Of a stretch of DNA of 64,000 bases, positions 1-9,764 are shown piece after piece. Every line of letters begins with the position of its first letter. Within the stretch, counting starts at the first letter, position 1. The stretch spans positions 186,001 through 250,000 of the forward strand of contig NZ_QFXK01000038.1 in the NCBI RefSeq assembly GCF_003261635.1. The letters are read 5' to 3'. The notes under the pieces are model-generated. The model was not told the DNA's origin. It searched no databases and worked only from the letters and a program-made list of their open reading frames with translations. The DNA is from Kribbella monticola. Its GTDB lineage: Bacteria; Actinomycetota; Actinomycetes; Propionibacteriales; Kribbellaceae. Position numbers and translations under genes: made by a program.

Positions 1-3000
1 TCGCCTGCGCCTTCTCGGCAGCCGGCGCCCCCGCGGTCGGGTTGCCCAGGGCAATCGACAGCGGCCCGACAACGCCTTGTACTACGCCGTTCTCGAGCGT
101 CGCCTTGGCTCCGACGCTGATCGAGGAGTCCTCCAGCACCTTCAGCGCCGCGCCGTCGGCGGGACCGGCTCCGGGCGCCAGCGGGATGACCAGGCCGACC
201 TTGATCCGGCCGTTCACGTCCACCTGCGCGAGACCGGTCGCCTGCGCGCCGGCGAAGGTCTGGTCGCTGCCGTTGAGGTTGCCCAGCGACAGCTTGATCG
301 GCGCGGCCGCCCGGTAGTCGCGCTTCCAGTCCACATCGAGGACCAGGTTCGGCTTGCCGTCCTTCTCCAGGTAGCGGAACTTCACGCTGTCGGTGCCGAG
401 CGCGCCGTTCAGCAGCTTGACCGCGTCCTGGATGTTGTCCGGGGTGTTCGCGAGCAACTGGTCGACGACGTCGTCCAGCGCCGAGCGCATCATGTACGCC
501 GTACCGGGGGCGGGCGCGGATTCCCACGCCTTGGTCAGTGTCAGGGTCTTGCCGTCCGGCGAGACCGCCTGGATGATGCCGACCTGCGTGCCCACCACGA
601 TCGACCGGCCGACCAGCGCCTGGGTGAACAGGTTGCCGTCGGCACGGGTCGTGTCGACGACGGTGTTCGCGCCGTAGCTGACCCCGGTGCCGGCGTTCGA
701 CTCATCACTGACCAGGAGGTCACGCAACGACTTGCCGAGGCCGGGGATGTCCTTGTCGAAGACGCCGCCACCGGCGCTCGGGTTGGATTCCGCGAGCTGC
801 TTCGACAGGGTCTGCAGGGTTTTGATCAGCGCTGTGAACAGGGCCTTCGGATCGTTCGCATCGAAGTCGAGCTGGAAGATCTCGGAGAGGTCGCTCGTGT
901 CCAGCGAGACCGTCCCCGGGTCGGTGAGGTCACCCCACTTGGCCGTGAACTTCGTCGACGCGCCCGCCGGAAGGAACTGCGCCGCGTCGGGAACGGCCAC
1001 CGTCAGGTCGCCGTACGCGCGCACGTTCGCGTCGATGTCGAGCAGGTTCTGCGGAGCGTCCACCAGTTGCTTGAACAGCTCGGACAGCCGCAGGTCGTGC
1101 TGCGCGTCGCCCTGCTGCTTCAGTCCGACGGAGAGCATGTGGCTCGACGGCGTACCGGCCGCGCAGGTGTCGCCGAGTTCTGAGTTGCAGACCTTCAACT
1201 GGCCGGTCAGGTGCACCTTGAAGAAACCGGCGTTCGCGGTCAGGTCGACCGCAGTGTCGATCGGGAAGTCGGCCGCGAACAACGAGCCACCTGTGCGGAT
1301 CATCACCCGGTCGGTATTCAGCGGCAGCGCCGGTACGACGATGTCGAGCGGGCCGTTGTGCTGGGTGAACGGGCAGGCCTGGGTGCTACCGAGGAACCCG
1401 TTGCAGGCTGCCCCGGTCTTCGGGTCCTGCAGGTCGAGCACGAGCGTCACCGACGCCGTGAACGACGGCTTCACCTTCGCGAACGTCTGGTCGGCGTTGG
1501 CGTTGAGGATGCCGTGCCCGCCGGAGTCGATCCGGTCGGCGAAGGTGACCGCACCGACGTGCGGCTCCGCACCCGCAATCACGTACGGCGAGTTGGCGGC
1601 CGGCTGGCCACCAGCCCAGTCGGCCTTCAGCGTGATCGTGCTGGCGTCGTTACTCGCCACCTCACCGGCCGACGTACCGGCGACGACCCGCCGGCCGATC
1701 CACTGGTTCGGCGCCCAGCCGGCACCCGCGACAGTCAACGTCTTCGCGCCGTAGGACGCCGTCGGCCCGGATGCCTCGACACTGACCGGATCGAGGTCCA
1801 CCGGCGCGTTCGGAGCGGCCTTAGTCATGCTCAGCGTCAGCGCGAGCTTGCTCGTCGCCACGTCCCAGACCAGGTTGCCGAGTGAGATGTCCGAAGCGTC
1901 GTCGAGCTTCTTCAGCAGGTCCTGCAGCGAGGTGAAGGTCGGCTTCCCTGCCTGGGCAGGATCGGTGATGCCGGGCTGGAACCCGGGTTGCCCGGGACCG
2001 GGCACCGTGTTCGCGGCCAGGAACGACTTGAGTACTTCGTTGACCTGGATCGCGTCGGCCAGACTGCCCTTCATGAACGGCAGGTTCAGGTCGCCGATCG
2101 TCGGCAACGGGCCACCCTGATCCGGGTCGTACTTCGCCTTCTGGATCGCGGTCAGCGTCGCCACGACCTGGGCGAGCCCTTCGGCGAGATCCTGCAGGCT
2201 CATGTTCTGGAAGCGGCCGACGGTCGCGGCCAGATCAGGTGCGGAGACCACCGGCGTACCGGTGCCGATGTCGTTCCAGTCGACCTGCACGGTGGCGCTG
2301 ATGTCGCTTGGCAGCGCGGCCGGGATGCCGGCCGCGGCCGCGCCGAGCTGGAAGGTCGCGTGCACCGAACCGCGCGAACCGGCGTCGGTGGCGTCGATCG
2401 GCTGCGAGCCCTCAGGGTCGAGACCGACGGTGACCAGGCCGTCGAGCGAACCCGGCTGGGCCAGCTCGCCGTTGCCGCTGAAGAAGAGCTTGCCGTCGTT
2501 GTCCGGGTCGCTCACCGTGCCGACGAAGTGCGCGTCGAGGTCGAGCGAGGAGCCGGTCAGGGAGACCCCGAGGATGCCGATGGCGGCCTTCGCGGTCGCG
2601 TTGTCGATCCCGGCGTGCGTGTCGACGTCGAGCCGCGGCGTCGTGGCGGAGTGCACCAGGTAGACCTTGTCGTCGCCGGTGCCGGTCCAGACCACGCTGA
2701 GCGCGAACCGCGATTTCAGGCTGACAGTGACACCGTCCGAGACGGCCAGCTCGACCTTCGGCGACGCGCTGGTCAGGCGCAGGTCCTGACCGGTGACGGA
2801 CTTGTCGACGGTGACGACGATGTCGAGCTTCTTACCCGCGCCGAGATCACTCACCGTGGTCTTGAGATGGCCGCTGCGGCCGCCGTCGATCGTGATGGCC
2901 TTGTCGACCGCGAGGTCACCGAAGTCGGTGGCGGACTGCAACTCGTCCGTGACGGCCTTCTTGAACAGGTCGTTCAGCCCGAGCAGGCCGCCGGGACTCG

Positions 3001-3229
3001 CGCCGACCAGCGGCAACGGTTCCTTCAGCTTGTCGACCGCGGGCAGCCCCGAGGTCCAGGCCGCCAGGCTGTCCGGTGCGCCGCCGACGCCCAGCAAGCC
3101 GAGCAGATCGTCCACCCCGTCGTCGGCCGCGCGGGCCGGCTGGGTCGTGTGGACGAGCATGCCGACCAGCAGACTGATGGCGACAGCAACTGAAACAAGA
3201 CGCGACGATGCCAAGCGCAACAGACCCAT
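1..3229 (-). CDS. Very large secreted protein of unknown function (3' end outside window)
   Basis: The reverse strand is open from an ATG at 3229 through base 1, giving at least 1,076 residues. The first 35 residues form a signal peptide (a hydrophobic run, then PARA before ADDG). The rest is rich in Asp, Gly, Thr and Val, as in extracellular beta-rich proteins, and I see no catalytic motif. Two copies of a roughly 60-residue module begin with SYGA near residues 490 and 850; each contains IGR or VGR, then a VVxGT stretch and an aromatic-Pro tail. The forward-strand reading frames here are shadows. The product is probably exported and either wall-associated or released. The true length is unknown, and I do not recognise a named family. 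Confidence 0.8.
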   Translation of the reverse strand, partial: MGLLRLASSRLVSVAVAISLLVGMLVHTTQPARAADDGVDDLLGLLGVGGAPDSLAAWTSGLPAVDKLKEPLPLVGASPGGLLGLNDLFKKAVTDELQSATDFGDLAVDKAITIDGGRSGHLKTTVSDLGAGKKLDIVVTVDKSVTGQDLRLTSASPKVELAVSDGVTVSLKSRFALSVVWTGTGDDKVYLVHSATTPRLDVDTHAGIDNATAKAAIGILGVSLTGSSLDLDAHFVGTVSDPDNDGKLFFSGNGELAQPGSLDGLVTVGLDPEGSQPIDATDAGSRGSVHATFQLGAAAAGIPAALPSDISATVQVDWNDIGTGTPVVSAPDLAATVGRFQNMSLQDLAEGLAQVVATLTAIQKAKYDPDQGGPLPTIGDLNLPFMKGSLADAIQVNEVLKSFLAANTVPGPGQPGFQPGITDPAQAGKPTFTSLQDLLKKLDDASDISLGNLVWDVATSKLALTLSMTKAAPNAPVDLDPVSVEASGPTASYGAKTLTVAGAGWAPNQWIGRRVVAGTSAGEVASNDASTITLKADWAGGQPAANSPYVIAGAEPHVGAVTFADRIDSGGHGILNANADQTFAKVKPSFTASVTLVLDLQDPKTGAACNGFLGSTQACPFTQHNGPLDIVVPALPLNTDRVMIRTGGSLFAADFPIDTAVDLTANAGFFKVHLTGQLKVCNSELGDTCAAGTPSSHMLSVGLKQQGDAQHDLRLSELFKQLVDAPQNLLDIDANVRAYGDLTVAVPDAAQFLPAGASTKFTAKWGDLTDPGTVSLDTSDLSEIFQLDFDANDPKALFTALIKTLQTLSKQLAESNPSAGGGVFDKDIPGLGKSLRDLLVSDESNAGTGVSYGANTVVDTTRADGNLFTQALVGRSIVVGTQVGIIQAVSPDGKTLTLTKAWESAPAPGTAYMMRSALDDVVDQLLANTPDNIQDAVKLLNGALGTDSVKFRYLEKDGKPNLVLDVDWKRDYRAAAPIKLSLGNLNGSDQTFAGAQATGLAQVDVNGRIKVGLVIPLAPGAGPADGAALKVLEDSSISVGAKATLENGVVQGVVGPLSIALGNPTAGAPAAEKAQA

Positions 3230-3401
3230 CAGAGCCCACCCCCGCGGCACCAGGCCCGCGCGTCCCCCACGGTCGCGCGATGGGCGACCCCCCGCCGCTG
3301 CTGGAAAGATAGGCGACAGTGTGTAGTCATGGCAATACCTCAGGTGCGCTTCACTTCACGCACTGCCTGACCCAGCAGTAAGCCGGTAGGATCCCGCGTT
3401 T

Positions 3402-3869
3402 GTGAAGTTGCCCTCCGCCGGTAGTCCGGTATTCGTCGACTCGACCGGGCGTCGTCAGCGCAGGATTCGCCGTACCGGAGCGTGGCTGGCGGTCCCGGCC
3501 GCCGGGTACGTCGTCCTGCTGGTCAGCAGTCTGCTGGGCGGCCCGCGGGTCGACACACCTTTGATCCCGTTGCCCGAAGCCGGGAAACATCAGCCGGAGA
3601 CCCGGGTGACGCCCTCGGCTCCCAAGACGACGACCACGCCGAAGCCTGGCGAGACGACCCGGACGACAGAACCGACCACCACGCCGAGGTCCGCTGACCG
3701 TCCGACCTCCGCGGCCACCACCACGCAGCCGACCGCGACACCGTCGGTCACCGAACCGACGCCGACCAGCAGCACTCCCACCATCACTCCCGGGCCACCC
3801 ACGACGACGCCCAGGCACGGTAAGCCGACAGCGCCGCCCGGACGCACCAAGTCGCCGTCCAAGCCGTGA
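3402..3869 (+). CDS. Single-pass membrane protein with Thr/Pro-rich extracellular tail
   Basis: This 155-aa protein starts at GTG. It has a basic N-terminus (RRQRRIRR near residues 18-25), one membrane segment at about residues 28-46, and a long low-complexity Thr/Pro/Ser tail from about residue 65 to the end, which looks like a mucin-like or wall-spanning stalk. The stop overlaps the start of the deacetylase-glycosyltransferase gene by 4 bp (GTGA), so the two are probably translationally coupled. A role as an accessory or anchor for polysaccharide synthesis is inferred only from that coupling. Confidence 0.75.
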   Translation: MKLPSAGSPVFVDSTGRRQRRIRRTGAWLAVPAAGYVVLLVSSLLGGPRVDTPLIPLPEAGKHQPETRVTPSAPKTTTTPKPGETTRTTEPTTTPRSADRPTSAATTTQPTATPSVTEPTPTSSTPTITPGPPTTTPRHGKPTAPPGRTKSPSKP

Positions 3870-6001
3870 GCCGCCGGGTCGCGCGCCGAGCCCGCCAGGT
3901 CCCGCTCCGGACCCATTGGCTGATCCTCACCGTCCTGCTCGTCTGCCTGTCCGGCGCGCTGCTCCTGAACGGCTACACCCATCACCTGTACGGCACGACT
4001 CCCGACGGCGCAACAGTCGCCGAGGGCCCGCACAACGCAGTACCGGCCGCCATTTCTGACGGTGGGCCGGTGATCGACGCCGGCAGCAAGGCCGTCCGGT
4101 CCGTGCGGCCGAAGGACCGGACGATCGCGATCACCTTCGACGACGGGCCGGATCCGGTCTGGACCCCGAAGGTGCTCGACCTGCTCCGGGCCCAGCACGT
4201 GCGGGCGACGTTCTTCGTCGTCGGCGCCGAGGTCGCGGCCCATCCGGAGCTCGCCCGGAGAATCGTTGCCGAGGGCCACCAAATCGGCGTGCACACCTTC
4301 ACGCACGCGAATCTCAGCACGGTACCGGGCTGGCGTCGGTCGCTGGAGATGCGGCAGAGCCAGCTGATCCTGGCCGGCGCGACGGGAGTCAGTACGCCGT
4401 TGTTCCGGCCGCCGTACTCGTCCGAGCCCGATGCGCTGACCAACGCGGACTGGGCGTCGATCAAGCAGGCCCGCGACTCGGGGTACCTGACCGTGCTGAC
4501 CACGCAGGACAGCGAGGACTGGCGCCGGCCCGGCACAGCCAAGGTGATCGCGAACGCGACCCCACGCGGCACCGCCGGTCAGGTCCTGCTGATGCACGAC
4601 GCGGGCGGCGACCGCAGCCAGACCCTGGCCGCGTTGCAGAAGCTGATCCCGACCCTGAAGGCTCGCGGTTTCAAGTTCGCCACCGTCAGCGACGCCGTCG
4701 GCCTGCCGCAGCCGGTCCACTCCGCGAGCCGGATCGAGCGCGGCCGCGGACTGGCCGTGATCGAGGCGATGCGGTTGAGCGACGACGCGCTCACCGTGAT
4801 CACCTGGCTGCTGTACGCCGCAGGCGGGTTGAGCGTGCTGCGGGCGCTCACCACCGTGGTCGCCGCCCGGCGCCACGCGCGCGAGCGGTACTGGTCCTGG
4901 GGCGATCCCGTGACGGAACCGGTCACCGTCATCGTGCCCGCCTACAACGAGAGCGCGGGGATCGAGGCCGCCGTCCGGTCGCTGGTCGCCTCCGACCATC
5001 CGGTCGAAGTGATCGTGGTCGACGACGGTTCGTCGGACGGTACGGCGGACCTGGTCGAGTCGCTCGGCCTCCCAGGCGTACGGGTCATCCGGCAGGCGAA
5101 CGCGGGGAAGCCGGCTGCGCTGAACACCGGCTTGCAGGCCGCGTCGTACGAGCTCGTGGTGATGGTGGACGGCGACACGGTCTTCGAGCCCGACGCGGTC
5201 CGGATGCTGGTGCAACCGTTCGCCGATCCGTCGGTGGGCGCGGTGTCCGGCAACGCGAAGGTGGCCAACCGCAGCGGTCTGCTGGGCCGATGGCAGCACA
5301 TCGAGTACGTCGTCGGCTTCAACCTCGACCGGCGGCTGTTCGACCTGGCCGAGTGCATGCCGACCGTGCCGGGTGCTGTCGGTGGGTTCCGGCGCAGCGC
5401 GCTCGAGCGGATCGGCGGCCTGAGCGACGTCACTCTCGCCGAGGACACCGACCTCACGATGGCGCTGTGCCGAGACGGCTGGCGAGTGGTCTACGAGGAG
5501 CGCGCACGGGCCTGGACGGAAGCACCGGCCTCGCTGGGTGCTCTGTGGCGACAGCGGTACCGCTGGTGCTACGGCACTCTGCAGGCGATGTGGAAGCACC
5601 GCGGCGCGTGGGTGCAGAGCGGCCAGGCCGGCAAGCTCGGTCGCCGCGGGCTGACCTACCTACTGCTCTTCCAGGTCCTGCTGCCGCTGCTGGCCCCGGT
5701 GGTCGACGTGTTCGCCGTCTACGGACTCGTCTTCCTCGATCCGGTCCGCGTCGGCCTGATCTGGGCGGGCTTCCTGGCGCTGCAGTTCGCCATGGGGGTC
5801 TACGCGTTCCGGCTGGACGGCGAGAGGTACGGACCGCTGTGGAGCCTGCCGCTCCAGCAGTTCGTCTACCGGCAACTCATGTACCTCGTCGTCATCCAGT
5901 CGGTCTTCACCGCGTTGGCAGGCTCGCGGCTTCGCTGGCAGCGGATGGAGCGCTACGGCAGCCTCGGCGTTCCACCGAGGTCTGCCGGCGCTACTCCTTG
6001 A
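3866..6001 (+). CDS. Bifunctional polysaccharide deacetylase / family 2 glycosyltransferase
   Basis: This 711-aa membrane protein joins two enzymes. After an N-terminal membrane segment (about residues 18-37) comes a NodB-type deacetylase with the metal motif TFDDGPD (about 90-96) and an HxxxH pair (H143, H147). A second membrane region near 310-330 leads to a processive GT2 domain, with VPAYNE near 355, VDDGSSDG near 385, DGD near 435, an EDTD acceptor motif and a QRYRW motif near 562. C-terminal membrane helices follow. The arrangement suggests a beta-linked aminosugar polymer is made at the membrane and de-N-acetylated outside. The polymer is not identifiable from sequence. The gene is coupled to the upstream Thr/Pro-rich protein. 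Confidence 0.9.
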   Translation: MSRRVARRARQVPLRTHWLILTVLLVCLSGALLLNGYTHHLYGTTPDGATVAEGPHNAVPAAISDGGPVIDAGSKAVRSVRPKDRTIAITFDDGPDPVWTPKVLDLLRAQHVRATFFVVGAEVAAHPELARRIVAEGHQIGVHTFTHANLSTVPGWRRSLEMRQSQLILAGATGVSTPLFRPPYSSEPDALTNADWASIKQARDSGYLTVLTTQDSEDWRRPGTAKVIANATPRGTAGQVLLMHDAGGDRSQTLAALQKLIPTLKARGFKFATVSDAVGLPQPVHSASRIERGRGLAVIEAMRLSDDALTVITWLLYAAGGLSVLRALTTVVAARRHARERYWSWGDPVTEPVTVIVPAYNESAGIEAAVRSLVASDHPVEVIVVDDGSSDGTADLVESLGLPGVRVIRQANAGKPAALNTGLQAASYELVVMVDGDTVFEPDAVRMLVQPFADPSVGAVSGNAKVANRSGLLGRWQHIEYVVGFNLDRRLFDLAECMPTVPGAVGGFRRSALERIGGLSDVTLAEDTDLTMALCRDGWRVVYEERARAWTEAPASLGALWRQRYRWCYGTLQAMWKHRGAWVQSGQAGKLGRRGLTYLLLFQVLLPLLAPVVDVFAVYGLVFLDPVRVGLIWAGFLALQFAMGVYAFRLDGERYGPLWSLPLQQFVYRQLMYLVVIQSVFTALAGSRLRWQRMERYGSLGVPPRSAGATP

Positions 6002-6026
6002 TCCTGCTCAGCTTGATCCTGCTCAG
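5997..6026. repeat. 15-bp perfect tandem duplication across two convergent stop codons
   Basis: The 15-mer CTTGATCCTGCTCAG occurs twice without a gap. The first copy contains the stop of the deacetylase-glycosyltransferase (5999-6001). The second contains the stop of the convergent DUF1906 gene (6023-6025). It looks like a recent microduplication that separated two gene ends. Confidence 0.85.
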
Positions 6027-8035
6027 CTGACGGTGACGGTCTTCGTCGCGCTGACTGTCGTGGCGTGGTCGGCGTCGGCCGTCCAGACTGCCCGGTAGTT
6101 GAAGCTGCCGCGCGCGCCCGGCTTGATGCTGAACGCGTAGTTGCCGGTCGTGTTCAGCTTGGTCGTCCCGACCGTCGGCCAGGTCGTGCCGCTCTGCCGC
6201 TGCAGGTACACGGTCGTGCCGGGGTGCTGCGGGCGCAGGTACCCATAGAACGACGTAGTTGCGCCGAGCTTGATCGCTGCTGAAGTGACGTAGGCAGTGA
6301 TCGTCGGACGGACCTCCACGGTGTAGTAGGCACTCCTAGAGCCCAAGAGCGTCGAGGAGCCGTTGTAACCCCACACGTAGACCGTCGACACGGTCGGCTT
6401 CACCACCGCACTGACCGAACCGGTGGAGCTGGACGTGGTCGTGACGACTGCGGCGAAGGTGGTGCCGTTCTTCGGCCGGGCGTACAGGGTCATCGGTACG
6501 CCGGCTACGCCCGCCTTCGTGTCCACCCTGGTCACGCGGCTGTAGAGGGTCGCCGACGAGGTGTACGGGATCGACGAGGAACTGGAGGCAACGGTCGAGC
6601 TGGTTCCGGTCAGCCGCAGATCGATCCCGGGCCCGAACTTCCCGGTGCTGTCCTTCACCCAGGCCCGAAAAGCCTGGCTGGTGGCATTGCCCAGACCGGT
6701 GGCCGTCGCAGAAGCAGCAGTGCCTGCGTAGACCGCGGTACCGACGTTCGGCAGCGGAGGCGGCGTCGTACCGACATTGCGGCGTACGACGACCTGCCCG
6801 AGCGTCGTACCAGCCGGCACAGTCCACCGAAGAGTCGCAGACCCCGCAGCACCAGTACCGGTAAAGCTGGAGAGAGCCAGCGGCGGCGCAGTGAGATCGA
6901 CAACGTTGGTGTCGACGTTGATCTTCACACCGCCGTAGGTCTCGTCATGCCCGCCCACGTATTGGTGAACCCGCTGATGGTTGGCCCAGTACGTCGCCGG
7001 GATGGACTTGTCGGACGTGTCATTGACGGGCGGGGTGCTGTAGCGAGCGAACCAGAGGTTGTCCGGGCGCGTGTAAGCCGTGCTGTTGTAGGCGCTTGCC
7101 AGGTCAACTGCACCTGACGCAGCGCTGACGTAGGCACCGGCGACGTAACCGCGACTGTTGAGTTCGGTGGTCCAGCCACTCAGGTACGACAGCACGGCAG
7201 CCTTGCACGCCGCAGTCGACGTGTAGCCCTCGATGTCGGAGTAGATCGCGCTGCGCTGCGCAAAGCCGAGTGCCGCCGCGCTGGTGATGGCGTTGGTGGC
7301 GGCGGTGCGTCCCTCGGCACGCGCAGTGGCCGGATCAGCGGACATCTTGCTCCGGTAGTTGCTGCAGGGCGCCTGCTTACCGAGGTCGACCAGCAGGAAC
7401 TGCCACCTGGCCTGGTTGGCAGTCACCCAGGCCGGAGTGAGGTTCGCCTGACCGCAGGCACGCAGGTCACCACTGATGTAGATGCCAATGGCCTTGTACG
7501 GCGAGCTGTCCCAGGCGTTCATCGCGGTCTGGCTCGGCGCCGAGCACGCGTCGAAGGCCTGGCCGTTCAGGGTGCCGGTGGCGACGACCGAAGGCGTTGC
7601 CGCCTGAGCTTTCGGCTGCGCGATCCCTGCGGACTTCGACGTCACTCGGCCGGTGCTGAGGACGTTGCGGGCGGCCTGCTCGCCGCCAGGCGCGTAGTAC
7701 GCGGTGACCAGTACGCCGGCGTCCGGCGCTGCTACCTGCAGCTCGCCGTCGGTGGAGCGCGCGGCCTTATTGAGAGGTGCGAGCACGATTCCTTCACTGC
7801 GGCCGACCAGGTGCGCCGGGCAACTGGCTTGCGCGGTACTGCTGCCCAGATAGACCGCCGGGCGGTCGTACCGCACGCAGGCGGTCGGGTCCTTCGTCAG
7901 GTCGACCACCGGCCAACTGGCCGGCACGGTGACCTGGTATCCGTGGTACGAGACGGTCTGGTCGCTGACCCCCTGAGCAGGGGTCACCCCAGCCGCCAGA
8001 ACCACAACAGGCAAAGCGAATTTCCACAACCTCAC
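6023..8035 (-). CDS. Secreted DUF1906 (Rv2525c-like, glycoside-hydrolase-like) protein with Ig-like C-terminal repeats
   Basis: The start chosen is GTG at 8035 because AGGAG lies 7 nt upstream; a GTG five codons earlier has no ribosome site. The product is about 670 aa. A signal peptide ends near PAQG. The central region (about 155-390) carries features of the DUF1906 family: FDACSAPS near the domain start, an IGIYISG strand, a SDIEGY motif with the likely acidic residue, and a QY/W-containing end. Family members adopt a TIM-barrel fold like GH25 lysozyme-type hydrolases, and some are Tat-exported. The C-terminal half is Thr/Ser-rich fibronectin or Ig-like modules. A role in cell-wall remodelling is inferred. 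Confidence 0.8.
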   Translation of the reverse strand: MRLWKFALPVVVLAAGVTPAQGVSDQTVSYHGYQVTVPASWPVVDLTKDPTACVRYDRPAVYLGSSTAQASCPAHLVGRSEGIVLAPLNKAARSTDGELQVAAPDAGVLVTAYYAPGGEQAARNVLSTGRVTSKSAGIAQPKAQAATPSVVATGTLNGQAFDACSAPSQTAMNAWDSSPYKAIGIYISGDLRACGQANLTPAWVTANQARWQFLLVDLGKQAPCSNYRSKMSADPATARAEGRTAATNAITSAAALGFAQRSAIYSDIEGYTSTAACKAAVLSYLSGWTTELNSRGYVAGAYVSAASGAVDLASAYNSTAYTRPDNLWFARYSTPPVNDTSDKSIPATYWANHQRVHQYVGGHDETYGGVKINVDTNVVDLTAPPLALSSFTGTGAAGSATLRWTVPAGTTLGQVVVRRNVGTTPPPLPNVGTAVYAGTAASATATGLGNATSQAFRAWVKDSTGKFGPGIDLRLTGTSSTVASSSSSIPYTSSATLYSRVTRVDTKAGVAGVPMTLYARPKNGTTFAAVVTTTSSSTGSVSAVVKPTVSTVYVWGYNGSSTLLGSRSAYYTVEVRPTITAYVTSAAIKLGATTSFYGYLRPQHPGTTVYLQRQSGTTWPTVGTTKLNTTGNYAFSIKPGARGSFNYRAVWTADADHATTVSATKTVTVS

Positions 8036-8129
8036 AACGAAGCTCCTCACAGCGGCTAAGCGGGCCGACCGCGAGTATTACAGAGAAGCTCCGAGAGGCG
8101 CCTGAGTATTGCTACTTATGACAGCGGGG

Positions 8130-8855
8130 CTACCGCTCCGCGTTCTCGTTGACCTGGGCAACAAGGGCGTCGGCGATCTGGCGGAGCTTGGTGTTGCTGC
8201 TCTGGGACAGCCGGACCAGGAAGGCGAAGGCGCGGTCCGAATCCATCCGGTAGCGCTCCATCACGATGCCGACGGCCTGCCCGATCACGTTCCGGGTGGC
8301 CAGCGCCTCGTTCATCGTCTGGTCCTGCCGGGCCCAGCCGAGCGCCACGGCGATCTGGCCGGCGAACATGCTGCCCAGCTGGATCGAGTCGTGGCCGATC
8401 GCGTGCGGCTCACCGGCGTACAGATTGAGTGCGCCGCGCGTGTTCGGGGCGGTGGCCTCGAACTGGAACGCGACCTGCGAACCGAAGCCGAGCGCGGCCG
8501 CCTTCGGGCCGAAATCCGGCCAGCGCTCGTCGTTGGCGAGGTCGTCGACCACGACCACCGGCTGCTCCAGCGCGGCGTCCAGGCAGGGACCCTCGCCCAG
8601 TTCGTACTGCAGGAAGTCGGCGCGCTGCACCAGCGGGCCGGTCGGCGCCAGGGTCTTGATCTCGCCGCTGCGGGTGGTGATCGAGATGCTCGCCTCGACG
8701 ATGCCGGGAATCGTGTCGGCGGCGCTCCGGGTGATCAGTGCCAGTGTTTCGTCCAGGTCCATCGGGGCCTGTAACGAGGCCGCCACCTCGGACATCGCCT
8801 CGGCGACCTCCAGGTGCAGCGGCTTCACCGACCGGACTGCCTCGGATTCGATCAT
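8130..8855 (-). CDS. GAF and ANTAR domain transcription antiterminator
   Basis: The start is ATG at 8855, preceded by GGAGGGG; an upstream in-frame start lacks a ribosome site. The product is 241 aa. Residues about 25-165 form a GAF sensor domain (LGEGPCLDA, WPDFGP and FQF patterns). Residues about 170-235 form an ANTAR RNA-binding domain, with the typical NEALATRNVIGQAVGIVMER helix and the FAFLVRLSQSSNTKLR pair of helices. ANTAR proteins bind dual hairpins in nascent RNA and prevent termination; the GAF domain gates this in response to a ligand or redox cue. The ligand and target RNA are not visible here. Confidence 0.9.
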   Translation of the reverse strand: MIESEAVRSVKPLHLEVAEAMSEVAASLQAPMDLDETLALITRSAADTIPGIVEASISITTRSGEIKTLAPTGPLVQRADFLQYELGEGPCLDAALEQPVVVVDDLANDERWPDFGPKAAALGFGSQVAFQFEATAPNTRGALNLYAGEPHAIGHDSIQLGSMFAGQIAVALGWARQDQTMNEALATRNVIGQAVGIVMERYRMDSDRAFAFLVRLSQSSNTKLRQIADALVAQVNENAER

Positions 8856-8973
8856 CTTGTCCCCTCCACACATCTGCCCGCCCCCAGGTGACACCCAGTA
8901 TGAATCACCTGGCGACGTTCCTTTGATCTACGACCTACCGCGATCGCGCGACCACGTGGAGTAGGTTCGAACC

Positions 8974-9762
8974 ATGCTGATTCGGGCCGCGGCGATCGCG
9001 GGCGTACTGGTCCTCGCCACGGCGGCAACTGCCTCGGCAACACCGGCGACCGAGGATCAACCGCTGATCATCGGCGGCACCCTGGCAAGCACCAGCGAGG
9101 CGCCGTGGGCGGTCGCCCTGACGAACTCCGCCGGACCGGCGCCGACCGGCCGGTGGTGCGGGGCTGTCCTGGTCCGAGCGAACAAACTCATCACGGCGGC
9201 GCACTGCATGACGAGGCCCGCCGCCACCTACACCGCAGTACAGGGCCGTGCCGACCTGCGCGACGACAGCACCGGCAAGACTGCCAGGATCACCCGCATC
9301 TGGATCCATCCCGGCTACACCCGGGCGAACAACCGCAACGACTTCGCGATCCTCACCCTGGCCCGCCCGCTGACCGGCGTACCGGTGATCCGGTTGGAGA
9401 CGAACCCGAAGGCCGACCGCAAGGGCGTCGTCCCGACCGTCTACGGCTGGGGCGACACCAACGACACCGGGCCCGACGACACACTCCAGAAGCTCGCGGT
9501 CCCCGATCTCGGCGACGCGACGTGTCTGGCGAACAAGGAGTACGTCGGGTACGGGTACGCCGCGAGCGCCAACGTCTGCGCCGGCTATCTCGACGGCACC
9601 GGCGACTCCTGTCAGGGCGACTCGGGCGGTCCGCTCGTCCTCAAGGGCCGCCTCCTCGCCACCGTCTCGTGGGGCAAGGGGTGCGCCGAACCGGGCTATC
9701 CGGGCGTCTACGCCGAAATCGCCCCGAATGCCAAGACCTTGCAGGCCCAGCTCGACAAGTAG
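8974..9762 (+). CDS. Secreted trypsin-like serine protease (S1 family)
   Basis: This 262-aa precursor has a signal peptide of about 24 residues (ending ASA) and a short propeptide before the mature IIGG N-terminus. The catalytic triad is visible as His in TAAHC, Asp in NDFAIL and Ser in GDSGGP. Cysteine pairs match the chymotrypsin fold. A preceding Asp in GDSC with surrounding glycine residues suits a trypsin-like preference for basic residues, though specificity is an inference. It is transcribed alone, between a GAF-ANTAR gene and a convergent glycosyltransferase gene. Confidence 0.93.
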   Translation: MLIRAAAIAGVLVLATAATASATPATEDQPLIIGGTLASTSEAPWAVALTNSAGPAPTGRWCGAVLVRANKLITAAHCMTRPAATYTAVQGRADLRDDSTGKTARITRIWIHPGYTRANNRNDFAILTLARPLTGVPVIRLETNPKADRKGVVPTVYGWGDTNDTGPDDTLQKLAVPDLGDATCLANKEYVGYGYAASANVCAGYLDGTGDSCQGDSGGPLVLKGRLLATVSWGKGCAEPGYPGVYAEIAPNAKTLQAQLDK

Positions 9763-9764
9763 CG

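Noticed and set aside
77..3193. Long forward-strand reading frames across the left 3 kb
   Set aside because: They are Arg/Pro/Gly-rich shadows of the reverse-strand secreted protein, which has a signal peptide and runs uninterrupted.
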